From contig JAKANT010000007.1 in NCBI GenBank assembly GCA_021823635.1, forward strand, positions 1-12,931: 12,931 nucleotides of DNA, read 5' to 3'. Shown here piece by piece: positions 6,675 to 12,931 of this stretch; positions within the stretch are counted from its first letter, which is position 1; the number at the start of each line of letters is the position of its first letter. The translations under genes were made by a program, and so were the position numbers. The notes below the pieces were generated by a model, which was not told where the DNA came from, did not search any database, and saw only the letters and a program-made list of their open reading frames with translations. The DNA is from Pseudomonadota bacterium (GTDB lineage: Bacteria > Pseudomonadota > Gammaproteobacteria > Burkholderiales > Burkholderiaceae_F).

Positions 6675-7181
6675 TCATTTCTTCGCGGCGGGCGCTTCCG
6701 GCTCTTTCAGGTTGCCGCCCGAGCGGTTGGCCATGTACACCACCGCGCGCGCCACTTCGAGCGGATCGAGATCGGCGTTTCCGCCTTTCGGGGGCATGCC
6801 TTTGAAGCCCTCGACCGCGTGCTTGACGAGCGTGTCGTAGCCCTGCTTGAGCCGCGCGCTCCATGCCGCGTTGTCGCCGATCTTCGGCGAGTTGGCCGCG
6901 CCGGTGTCATGGCAGGCGCTGCACGCGAGCTTGTAGACGGCTTCGCCCGATTGCAGCGCGCGCGCGCCGCCCGCCTCGGCGAATGCCACCGTGCCGATCG
7001 GCCGCAGGCGCTCCGCGATCGCTTCCGGGGTCATCGCCGCCGTGCCTACCATCTCCAGCTTGGTGCCGGTCACGTACTTCACCAGCAGCACGATGATCAC
7101 CACCGGCACCAGAAACGACAGCACGACCACAGTGATCAACTGGCGGGGCGTCTTGATGAAATGGTTGTGCGTGTCGGACAT
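6675..7181 (-). CDS. membrane-anchored c-type cytochrome (cytochrome c5-like)
   Basis: A 168-residue protein. After a short polar N-terminus comes one membrane helix (about 16-36, LITVVVLSFLVPVVIIVLLV), then a periplasmic linker and a single monohaem cytochrome c domain (about 75-155). The haem motif is CSACH (Cys87, Cys90, His91) and the likely sixth haem ligand is Met129 in GFKGMPPKGG, a segment typical of cytochrome c5. The tail is Pro/Ala/Lys-rich. It probably shuttles electrons between membrane complexes on the periplasmic side; the partner cannot be told. The gene runs opposite to the sigma/anti-sigma pair and its stop is three bases from the anti-sigma stop, so the two units converge without a terminator between them. 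ATG 7181 is the only start that includes the membrane anchor; its Shine-Dalgarno is weak. Confidence 0.93.
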   Translation of the reverse strand: MSDTHNHFIKTPRQLITVVVLSFLVPVVIIVLLVKYVTGTKLEMVGTAAMTPEAIAERLRPIGTVAFAEAGGARALQSGEAVYKLACSACHDTGAANSPKIGDNAAWSARLKQGYDTLVKHAVEGFKGMPPKGGNADLDPLEVARAVVYMANRSGGNLKEPEAPAAKK

Positions 7182-7284
7182 GTCGGCGGGATCGTGGCGG
7201 TGATGGGGGTTCGCGGAAGCGGCGCATTATAGGGCCGCGACCGCAGGGAGCCGGCGCCGCCGCGCACGTCGGCGCGGAAGCGAG

Positions 7285-7302
7285 TATCCTGTCGCGCCCC
7301 GC
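7285..7302 (+). promoter_or_regulatory. possible -10 element and GC-rich discriminator of the tRNA-Arg gene
   Basis: TATCCT (7285-7290) lies 12 bases before the mature tRNA and is followed by a pure G/C stretch after GT, as in stringently controlled stable-RNA promoters. No recognisable -35 is seen about 17 bases upstream, so the call is weak. Confidence 0.3.
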
Positions 7303-7378
7303 GCGCCTGTAGCTCAGTGGATAGAGTGACGGCCTCCGAAGCCGTAGGTCGCAGGTTCGACTCCTGTCAGGCGCGCCA
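7303..7378 (+). tRNA. tRNA-Arg, anticodon CCG
   Basis: A full cloverleaf can be folded by hand. Acceptor GCGCCTG (7303-7309) pairs with CAGGCGC (7368-7374); D stem GCTC/GAGT; anticodon stem ACGGC/GCCGT around loop CTCCGAA (7334-7340), giving anticodon CCG at 7336-7338; T stem GCAGG/CCTGT with loop TTCGACT. Discriminator G7375 and an encoded CCA (7376-7378) follow. Two stems close with a G-T wobble (D stem and T stem). It reads CGG codons, which suits a GC-rich genome. It ends 12 bases before the stop of the opposite-strand FimT gene. Confidence 0.96.
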
Positions 7379-7390
7379 ATCCCTCTCACG

Positions 7391-7936
7391 TCACGCGCAC
7401 TCGGCGGCGCGCGCCGTGCGCACCGCCGCGGCGGAAAAGCACAGCGCGCGCACCTCCGCACCGTGCCTGAGCACGAGGCGGCCGAGCAGCATGCCGTTGG
7501 AGCCGGGGCGGCGCAGATGGCCCAGGTGGTCGAAACTGAGCACGTGGCCGTCGAAGGCGCCGAACCTCGGCTCGATCGTCATGCGCTGCGGCGCGCCGGC
7601 GAAATCGCGCACGATCGGTTCGTCGGCGTCGAGGCGGCCGTCGCCGTCGAGATCGACGAACACATGCCAGCCGCGCGTCCAGTCATTGCTCGCGCGCGGC
7701 GCGATGGCTACGCGCGTTTTGCGCGCGGTGGCCTCCGCGCGCGCCAGATTGACCGCGAACAAAAGCTCGTTCACCGTCGCGGTCAGCTGCTCCCGATCCA
7801 GCACGCCGGCCAAGCGCGGCAGCGCGTTGGCGGCCAGCACGCCGGCGATGGCAGCGGCGAGCAGGCCCTCGATCAGCGAGAAGCCGCGCGCGCTTGCGCG
7901 CAAGTGCGGCGAGCGTCGGCGAGCGGCGTTCGACAT
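7391..7936 (-). CDS. stand-alone FimT/GspH-type minor pseudopilin
   Basis: A 181-residue prepilin-like protein. The class III signal is SARG^FSLIEGLLAA: cleavage after Gly18, Phe at +1 and the essential Glu at +5 (Glu23), followed by one hydrophobic helix. The middle (ANALPRL, NELLFAVNLARAEATARKTRVAI) and GWHVFVD are typical of the GspH/FimT fold. A perfect 12-position EF-hand-like loop DLDGDGRLDADE occupies residues 95-106 (7619-7654). The start ATG 7936 is chosen over in-frame candidates upstream (frame open to 8011), because AGGA lies seven bases ahead and the leader is then a normal 18 residues. It faces away from the minor-pilin operon and is a second FimT-like gene next to the one at 8190. 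It may be an alternative minor pilin or a component of DNA uptake; only the family is certain. Confidence 0.88.
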   Translation of the reverse strand: MSNAARRRSPHLRASARGFSLIEGLLAAAIAGVLAANALPRLAGVLDREQLTATVNELLFAVNLARAEATARKTRVAIAPRASNDWTRGWHVFVDLDGDGRLDADEPIVRDFAGAPQRMTIEPRFGAFDGHVLSFDHLGHLRRPGSNGMLLGRLVLRHGAEVRALCFSAAAVRTARAAECA

Positions 7937-7943
7937 CGCGCAG

Positions 7944-7947
7944 TCCT
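7944..7947 (-). promoter_or_regulatory. ribosome binding site deciding the FimT start
   Basis: On the minus strand AGGA precedes ATG 7936 by seven bases. It favours this start over the upstream in-frame candidates, which would put a long polar extension before the prepilin leader. Confidence 0.6.
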
Positions 7948-8047
7948 GGTGTCGTTGCGTCGGCGGCATTGTCGGCAGCGGCAGCTCATGGTGCCGCCGA
8001 CTTTTCGGCAAGGCGGCGCGTGAGTTTTCCGGGCGACGCCCTCCCGT

Positions 8048-8073
8048 CCCTCATCCGGGTGTACTACCGAGGG
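8048..8073. promoter_or_regulatory. imperfect dyad between the divergent fimT genes
   Basis: CCCTC (8048-8052) and GAGGG (8069-8073) face each other across 16 bases, with an inner CCGG/CCG element. It lies in the 253-base divergent region (7937-8189) that must hold promoters for both fimT genes. No sigma-54 type (GG-N10-GC) or good sigma-70 promoter could be placed. A regulator site is only a suggestion. Confidence 0.25.
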
Positions 8074-8189
8074 CGCCGGCCGCGCAAAACTTGAGGGCCG
8101 CTCGTCGGATCGCGTTTGCCGCACGCCCCGCTCGGAGGTTGGCCGCGGCGACGGCAGCGGCAAGATGCGCGCTCCGGGGGGAAGAGCGC

Positions 8190-8786
8190 ATGAGCGCACG
8201 CCGAAGGCGGGGTGTCACGCTGATCGAACTGTTGGTCGTGATTGCGATCGCGGCCATCCTGCTCGCGGTCGGCGTGCCGAGCTTCAGCACCTTCATCGAC
8301 CGCAATCGCGTCGCGGGCGAGGTCAACGAGATGCTCGCCGACCTGGCGCTCACGCGCAGCGAGGCGCTGGCGCGCCGCGGTCGCGTGATCCTGTGTCGCA
8401 GCGCCGATCCGGTGGCGGCCCACGCCGCATGCGACGCCGCCAACGCCGATTGGAGCAGCGGCTGGATCGTCTTCGTGGACAACCCGAATGGCGCGACCCC
8501 GTTTCAGCGCGATCCGGCCGACCCCGCGGAGGCCGTGATCCGCGCCTACGTGCGCACGTCGCCGCAGGTCGCCATTCGTGCCAACGCCGCGGTCGCGGGG
8601 CTTTCAGTCACCGCCGACGGCACCGTTTGGCTGTTGAACGGCGATCCGATTTCGTCGCTCGCGCCGAGCCAGGCCGAGCCCTTGCGCTTCGACTTCGCCG
8701 GCGCGGAGAACGCGAATTGCCGCTCGCTGTGCATCGCCACCAGCGGGCGCGCGCGCACGTCGAGTTCTTTCGGAGCCTGCACATGA
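8190..8786 (+). CDS. fimT: type IV pilus minor pilin FimT/GspH family, first gene of the pilus-tip operon
   Basis: A 198-residue prepilin-like protein with a very short leader, MSARRRRG, cut after Gly8; +1 is Val and the conserved Glu at +5 is Glu13 (VTLIELLVVIAIAAILL). The helix is followed by the GspH-type core (NRVAGEVNEMLADLALTRSEALARRGRVILC) and GWIVFVD. Five Cys remain (69, 81, 177, 181, 197), which could form disulfides in the periplasm. Where the minus-strand FimT has a calcium-type loop, this one carries a longer Asp/Pro-rich stretch (about 97-113). ATG 8190 has a good Shine-Dalgarno (GGGGGGAAG, ending near 8184). The stop TGA overlaps the pilV start in ATGA. Minor pilins of this kind prime pilus assembly under the tip. 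The family is firm; the symbol follows the order in related operons. Confidence 0.9.
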   Translation: MSARRRRGVTLIELLVVIAIAAILLAVGVPSFSTFIDRNRVAGEVNEMLADLALTRSEALARRGRVILCRSADPVAAHAACDAANADWSSGWIVFVDNPNGATPFQRDPADPAEAVIRAYVRTSPQVAIRANAAVAGLSVTADGTVWLLNGDPISSLAPSQAEPLRFDFAGAENANCRSLCIATSGRARTSSSFGACT

Positions 8787-9355
8787 AACACGAAGGTCTG
8801 CGGCGCCATGCGCGCGGCGTGACGTTGATCGAGGTGCTGGTGACGATGGTGATCGTCGCGATCGGTCTGCTCGGGCTGGCCGGCTTGCAAGTACGCGGCT
8901 TGTCGATCCAGAAAGACGCGCACGGCCGCGCGATCGCCACCCAGCTCGCGCTCGATTTGGCGGACCGAATGCGATCGAACGCCCCCGCCGTAGCCGCCGG
9001 CGATTACGACTTCACGGTCGCCTATCCGACCGGCACCTACGCGGCGCCGCTGGCGCCGGACTGCGAGAGCAACGCGTGCACGCCTGCGCAGCAGGCGCAG
9101 TACGACTTGAATCGCTGGTTCGAGCGCCTGCGCGGCGGTGCGCTGCCGGGGGCGTGGGCTCGCATCGAGCGAGTTCCGGGGCAGCCCGTCTGGGAGATCA
9201 CGATGATGTGGGTCGAGACGGGCTTTCGCGCCAAGGCGGTAGCGGATTCCCAAAAAGGTAATTCGAACCTGCTCAATGCGCTCGGTCAAGGTCGCCAGTG
9301 TCCGAACGGCACGCCAGGCGAGGTCGAGTGCATCCGCATTCGGGTGCGGCCATGA
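8783..9355 (+). CDS. pilV: type IV pilus minor pilin PilV
   Basis: A 190-residue minor pilin. Class III leader MKHEGLRRHARG cut after Gly12, +1 Val, Glu at +5 (Glu17), then VLVTMVIVAIGLLGLAGLQ as the N-terminal helix, which is the typical PilV/GspI pattern, and QLALDLADRMRSN, a recurrent PilV segment. Cys residues in CESNAC and RQCPNG/VECIRI may form disulfides. The start overlaps the end of fimT by four bases (ATGA 8783-8786), and its own stop overlaps the pilW start in the same way, indicating one operon with translational coupling. PilV acts with FimT, PilW and PilX in the tip-priming complex that carries PilY1. Confidence 0.93.
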   Translation: MKHEGLRRHARGVTLIEVLVTMVIVAIGLLGLAGLQVRGLSIQKDAHGRAIATQLALDLADRMRSNAPAVAAGDYDFTVAYPTGTYAAPLAPDCESNACTPAQQAQYDLNRWFERLRGGALPGAWARIERVPGQPVWEITMMWVETGFRAKAVADSQKGNSNLLNALGQGRQCPNGTPGEVECIRIRVRP

Positions 9356-10170
9356 GCGGGCGCGCCTTTTCAGTGCGATTGCAGGGCGGCCGCACGCTGA
9401 TCGAAGTGCTGGTCGCGATCACGATTGGTCTGCTGCTGACGGTCGGCATCCTCAGCATCTATGGCGCGAACCGCCAGACCTACCGCGCCAGTACCGATCT
9501 GCAGCGCATTCAAACGGCCGGGCAGCTCGCGCTCGACCGGCTCGCCTATCAGATACGCATGGCGGGGTACGGCCAATTGATGGGCAACTTCGCCAACGTG
9601 TCCAATCCCTCCACCTTCTCCGGCAATCCGGTCTGGGTTTGCGCCGGAGGATTCACGAACCCGAACGACGCGAGCGACACCCCGGCCTGCGCAGGCACAC
9701 CCGGCGCGGCCGATGCGCTGCAGGTGCGCTACCAGGTCGAAGGGCCGGCGACGGCCGGTTCGGGCGAGAGCCGCGACTGCCTGGGCTTCGAGGTCCCCGC
9801 GGACGCCAGCGGCGTGCGCATGGCGCGCAACCGGTTCTTCGTCGGCCTCTCCAATGGCGTGCCCACACTGATGTGCCGCGGCAACACCGGGCAGGCACAG
9901 CCTTTGATACCGAACGTCGAAGACCTGCAGGTGCGGCTGCGCATCGGCGATCCGTTCACACGCGCCGAGCGCGTGGTCGATCCAGCCGGCTTCGCCGACT
10001 GGGGTCGGGTCCTGGGCATCGAGCTGTGCGTACAGGTGCGCTCCGAGGAGACGGGGCTGACGGCCGGGCCGCAGGCGGGCGTCGACTGCCAGGGGCGGGC
10101 GTTCCCCGATGACGGGCGTCTGCGTCGCACCTTTACGCAGGTGGTGACGCTACGCAACCGGCTACTTTGA
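9352..10170 (+). CDS. pilW: type IV pilus minor pilin PilW
   Basis: A 272-residue minor pilin, the length expected for PilW. The leader MSGRAFSVRLQGG is cut after Gly13; +1 is Arg instead of the common Phe/Met/Leu, while Glu at +5 (Glu18) in RTLIEVLVAITIGLLL is kept. The motif LDRLAYQIRMAGYG is characteristic of PilW, where it reads like 'ALxxLxxxIRMAGY'. Several Cys in the C-terminal half suggest disulfide bonds. ATG 9352 overlaps the pilV stop by four bases; an in-frame start further upstream would lie inside pilV and spoil the leader. The C-terminus VVTLRNRLL is typical of the family. It bridges PilV and PilX in the tip complex. Confidence 0.93.
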   Translation: MSGRAFSVRLQGGRTLIEVLVAITIGLLLTVGILSIYGANRQTYRASTDLQRIQTAGQLALDRLAYQIRMAGYGQLMGNFANVSNPSTFSGNPVWVCAGGFTNPNDASDTPACAGTPGAADALQVRYQVEGPATAGSGESRDCLGFEVPADASGVRMARNRFFVGLSNGVPTLMCRGNTGQAQPLIPNVEDLQVRLRIGDPFTRAERVVDPAGFADWGRVLGIELCVQVRSEETGLTAGPQAGVDCQGRAFPDDGRLRRTFTQVVTLRNRLL

Positions 10171-10182
10171 GAGGACGCGACG

Positions 10183-10701
10183 ATGATCGTCAAAAACAAT
10201 GATCGACAGCAGCGCGGCGTGGTGCTACCGCTCGCGCTGGTGATGCTGGTGATGATCACGCTGATCGCGGTGGTCGGGATTCGCGGCGTGACCACGGAGG
10301 AACGCATCAGCGCCAACCTGCGTGCGTCGGCAGTCGCCTTCGAACAGGCCGAGCTGGCCCTGCGCCATTGCGAGCAGATCGCCGCGACCGGCGGCGCCGC
10401 CCTGGCCGACGCGCGCATCGATTCGACCTCCACCGCCGGGCAGGCGTGGCGCGTCGCAAGCAACTGGAGCAGCAGCAACCCTAAGCTGCGGACGCCGCCG
10501 TTCGATGTATATCAAGACGAGAAGCGGCCGGTAAGCGCCCCGCAGTGTCTGTTGGAGGAAGTGCGCGCCGCGCCGGATCCGACCGTCGGCGGCACGATGG
10601 TGCCGAACGCCGCCTACGTCGTGACCGGGCGCGGTTACGGCGACGCGAGCGGCGGTTTTCGCGCGACCGTGCAAAGCCAACTGCGGCCGCCGCCGCTCTG
10701 A
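10183..10701 (+). CDS. pilX: type IV pilus minor pilin PilX
   Basis: A 172-residue protein with the PilX N-terminal pattern: QQRGVVLPLALVMLVMITL (9-27) with the membrane helix, and then TTEERISANLRASAVAFEQAELAL, which is the most recognisable PilX signature. The Glu at +5 after the Gly is missing, as is usual for PilX and for GspK-like tip pseudopilins. Start ATG 10183 follows a strong Shine-Dalgarno (GAGAGGA 10169-10175), 12 bases after pilW. Together with PilV and PilW it forms the platform for PilY1. The C-terminal domain has two Cys (CEQ and PQCLLEE). Confidence 0.92.
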   Translation: MIVKNNDRQQRGVVLPLALVMLVMITLIAVVGIRGVTTEERISANLRASAVAFEQAELALRHCEQIAATGGAALADARIDSTSTAGQAWRVASNWSSSNPKLRTPPFDVYQDEKRPVSAPQCLLEEVRAAPDPTVGGTMVPNAAYVVTGRGYGDASGGFRATVQSQLRPPPL

Positions 10702-10733
10702 CGATCCCAGTGCCAACGAGAGGGTAAGAGAGG

Positions 10734-12931
10734 ATGGACAGTACCCAGGCACACCCGTTTCGCCCGCTGCGCCGGCTGATCGCGGCGCAGGCGCTCGGCA
10801 TCTACGCCGCGGCGACGTTGCTTCCGCCCGCGGCGCTCGCCGCGCCCACCCCGCCGCCGCCGTCGCTGGCGCAGGTGCCGCAGTTCCTGCCGACGCCGCT
10901 GTCGCCAAACCTCGTCATCACATTAGATGACTCGGGGTCGATGCAATGGGCTTACATGCCGGACGACATGTGCTCGGAGGATGCGACGAGGCGTGTCAAG
11001 TCCGCGGATTACAACCCGCTTTACTACGACCCCCGAACCCGCTACGAGCCGCCGATCACTTTCAACGGGTCGACGGGCACTTACACCACCCTGACCACCA
11101 GTTTCCACGCAGCATACGTCAACGGCTTCGCGCCCCATCTAGGAGCAGTGGATCTGTCGCAGGCGTATCGCGTCACGTGGTCGTACGACCCGGCGACTTC
11201 GGGTGTTTCGACAGAGTTCGGATGCAGCGATAACCGTAACCGCTTCGCTGAGAATCCGGCGGCCGATTTCAACTCCCCGACTCTTGGAGACTTGAGGAGG
11301 TCTCCCGTTCCCGCGTATTACTACGTGTACGAACCGGCCGTTACCGGTTGCAGCCCCGCGCAACTGACGAACGACAACTGCTACCGTCTTGTCACTGTCG
11401 GCGCAGCGTCCGGCCCCGCAGTTGTCGACATCAATGGCGACGGTCGGGTTGATGCTGCCGACCGCGACGAGCGCCAGAACTTCGCGAATTGGTATTCCTT
11501 CTATCGGACACGCAATCTGCTCACGGTGTCCGCTGCCGCCCGCTCGTTCGCGGCGCTGCCTGACTCACTGCGTGTCGCTTGGCAAGCGTTGACCACCTGT
11601 TCATCCTTCGGCACGAGTTGTGCCGGTTGGTCGGGGTCGAGCGTCGACAATCGCATTCGTCCCCTAAACAGCCTGCACCGGGCCAATCTCTATTCCTGGC
11701 TGACACGCTTGCCTGCGGAGAACAACACTCCCCTGCGCGCAGCCATGAGTCGGGCCGGCGAGTATTACCGTACCAGTGGCGCGGCCAGTCCATACGCGCA
11801 GAACCCGCCGAACGACGTCGGGACTGAATACAGCTGCCGCCCAAACTATCACTTGCTGATGACGGATGGCCTGTGGAACGAAAGCACCAGCGGTTTCTGC
11901 TCGTCGCTCACCTGCGGCAATGCCGATGGCAACGGAGCGGAATTGCCTGATGGCGCCGTTTTGCCTTCCAATTCCCAGTCTTCCCATCCCGCGTTCTCAT
12001 TGACCCGCATCTATCGCGATTCCAATTCCGACAGCCTGGCGGACGTCGCTTTCCATTACTGGGCCACCGATCTGCGCCCCGATCTCACGAACAATGTGGT
12101 GCCCTACTATGCCGATCGCAGCGGAACGCCAACCCAGCAGTACTGGAATCCGAAGAACGACCCAGCGACCTGGCAACACATGGTCAACTTCACGGTCGGT
12201 CTTGGCCTGACCTCGGTGATGAACGTCACCAGCCCGGCGGACACCCGCTGGAGCGGAGCGACGCACCACGGGACCGGCTATGCCAACCTGCTGAGCGGCG
12301 CCGGGACTTGGCCGGCCACGGGAAGTAACGCGAGTCCGGGCAACGTCTACGACCTGTGGCATGCAGCAATCAACAGCCGAGGGTTGGCGTTCAGCGCAGA
12401 TCGGCCGCAGCAGTTGATCGACGGCTTCAAGCGCATCGTGCAAGAAATCGTCCGTGGCCGTGCCGTTGTCGGCAGCGCGGCGGCATCGAGTGTCGCTTAC
12501 CTGGAGACCGATAACGGAGTCTTCACGGCGGAATTCGGTCAGGGAACCTGGGCCGGTAATCTTTACCGCCGTGAGATTGACCCGAGCACGCTAGCCTTTC
12601 GAACCGTCGACAGTAACGGGCAACCGTTGCCGCGCGACAGCAACAATCAGCCATACCGCTGGCGTGCGAGCGACGTCTTGCCAGCACCGAGCGCGCGCCG
12701 AATCTTTACGATGTGGAATGGGGCGTCATCACGCAGCTCCGTCGTAGCGTTCACCGCTGCGACGCTAGACTCGGCGCAGCTCACACAGCTGACGACGCCG
12801 CTTGGGACCGCTGCGGACATCGTCGCCTATCTGCGCGGCGACACCAGCAAAGAAGTAAGCGCTGGCGGTGTGTTTCGTGATCGGCCTTTGCTGACGCCTC
12901 CCGCGCCAGCAGGCCGCAAGAACGTGCTTGG
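10734..12931 (+). CDS. pilY1: type IV pilus tip adhesin PilY1, N-terminal part (partial)
   Basis: ATG 10734 opens a frame that stays open to the window end (732 codons), 32 bases after pilX, with GAGAGGG (10718-10724) as Shine-Dalgarno. A signal peptide with positive arm PLRRLIAAQ and cleavage near ALA-A (36/37) is followed by a Pro-rich linker and a von Willebrand A domain: VITLDDSGSM (61-70) supplies the DxSxS metal site, NTPL (331-334) the Thr, and LLMTDG (374-379) the second Asp. Between them, DINGDGRVDAAD (232-243) forms an EF-hand or dockerin-like loop. Residues 560-732 (LIDGFKRIVQEI, VAYLETDNGVFTAEFGQGTW, GNLYRREID) match the start of the PilY1 propeller region, whose bulk lies outside the window. 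Codon use is visibly less GC-biased than in the upstream genes. PilY1 sits at the pilus tip and promotes pilus extension and surface sensing. Confidence 0.94.
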   Translation, partial: MDSTQAHPFRPLRRLIAAQALGIYAAATLLPPAALAAPTPPPPSLAQVPQFLPTPLSPNLVITLDDSGSMQWAYMPDDMCSEDATRRVKSADYNPLYYDPRTRYEPPITFNGSTGTYTTLTTSFHAAYVNGFAPHLGAVDLSQAYRVTWSYDPATSGVSTEFGCSDNRNRFAENPAADFNSPTLGDLRRSPVPAYYYVYEPAVTGCSPAQLTNDNCYRLVTVGAASGPAVVDINGDGRVDAADRDERQNFANWYSFYRTRNLLTVSAAARSFAALPDSLRVAWQALTTCSSFGTSCAGWSGSSVDNRIRPLNSLHRANLYSWLTRLPAENNTPLRAAMSRAGEYYRTSGAASPYAQNPPNDVGTEYSCRPNYHLLMTDGLWNESTSGFCSSLTCGNADGNGAELPDGAVLPSNSQSSHPAFSLTRIYRDSNSDSLADVAFHYWATDLRPDLTNNVVPYYADRSGTPTQQYWNPKNDPATWQHMVNFTVGLGLTSVMNVTSPADTRWSGATHHGTGYANLLSGAGTWPATGSNASPGNVYDLWHAAINSRGLAFSADRPQQLIDGFKRIVQEIVRGRAVVGSAAASSVAYLETDNGVFTAEFGQGTWAGNLYRREIDPSTLAFRTVDSNGQPLPRDSNNQPYRWRASDVLPAPSARRIFTMWNGASSRSSVVAFTAATLDSAQLTQLTTPLGTAADIVAYLRGDTSKEVSAGGVFRDRPLLTPPAPAGRKNVL

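Noticed and set aside
7303..7378. tRNA-Arg as attachment site of an integrated element
   Set aside because: No integrase gene, direct repeat of the tRNA 3' end or mobile genes are seen on either side within the window.
7937..8011. Upstream in-frame start at 8011 for the minus-strand FimT
   Set aside because: It would add 25 polar residues before a prepilin leader that is already of normal length, and the AGGA ribosome binding site fits ATG 7936.
1..12931. CRISPR array, insertion sequence, prophage or toxin-antitoxin genes
   Set aside because: No regularly spaced repeats, transposase motifs, terminal inverted repeats or phage proteins were found on either strand.

Overview
The window is very GC-rich and its gene order (hemE followed by priA, an ECF sigma/anti-sigma pair, a membrane-anchored c-type cytochrome, then a type IV pilus minor-pilin operon) looks like the chromosome of a betaproteobacterium, probably Burkholderiales or Rhodocyclales. 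This placement is an inference from protein content and order; no 16S or other marker is present. Nothing points to a plasmid, phage or insertion sequence.

Layout. (1) 1-1428: the C-terminal part of a TonB-dependent outer-membrane receptor whose start lies outside the window. (2) 1618-1788: a 56-residue Lys/Ala/Glu-rich protein with a signal peptide, closed by two tandem hairpins, the second a textbook intrinsic terminator. (3) 1898-2986: hemE, haem synthesis. (4) 2987-3286: a 300-base gap holding DnaA-box-like 9-mers and IHF-like sites. (5) 3287-5311: priA, the replication-restart helicase. (6) 5362-6671: an ECF sigma factor and its one-TM anti-sigma factor, with overlapping stop and start codons. 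(7) 6675-7181, minus strand: a membrane-anchored cytochrome c5-type protein, tail-to-tail with the anti-sigma gene. (8) 7303-7378: tRNA-Arg(CCG). (9) 7391-7936, minus strand: a stand-alone FimT/GspH-type pseudopilin. (10) 8190 to the right edge: a plus-strand minor-pilin operon fimT-pilV-pilW-pilX-pilY1, with pilY1 cut by the window end.

How the parts work together. The right third encodes the priming and tip complex of a type IV pilus: FimT, PilV, PilW and PilX are class III signal-peptide or prepilin-like minor pilins, and PilY1 is the large tip adhesin with a von Willebrand A domain. fimT, pilV and pilW are joined by 4-base ATGA overlaps, which suggests translational coupling. The left part is housekeeping: outer-membrane uptake, haem synthesis, replication restart and an envelope-type sigma switch.

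I did not find a clearly new multi-gene system. The observations most worth checking are the hemE-priA gap with its DnaA-like and IHF-like sites, two calcium-binding-type loops (one in the isolated FimT, one inside the PilY1 VWA region), the small exported lysine-rich protein, and an anti-sigma factor without the zinc motif.
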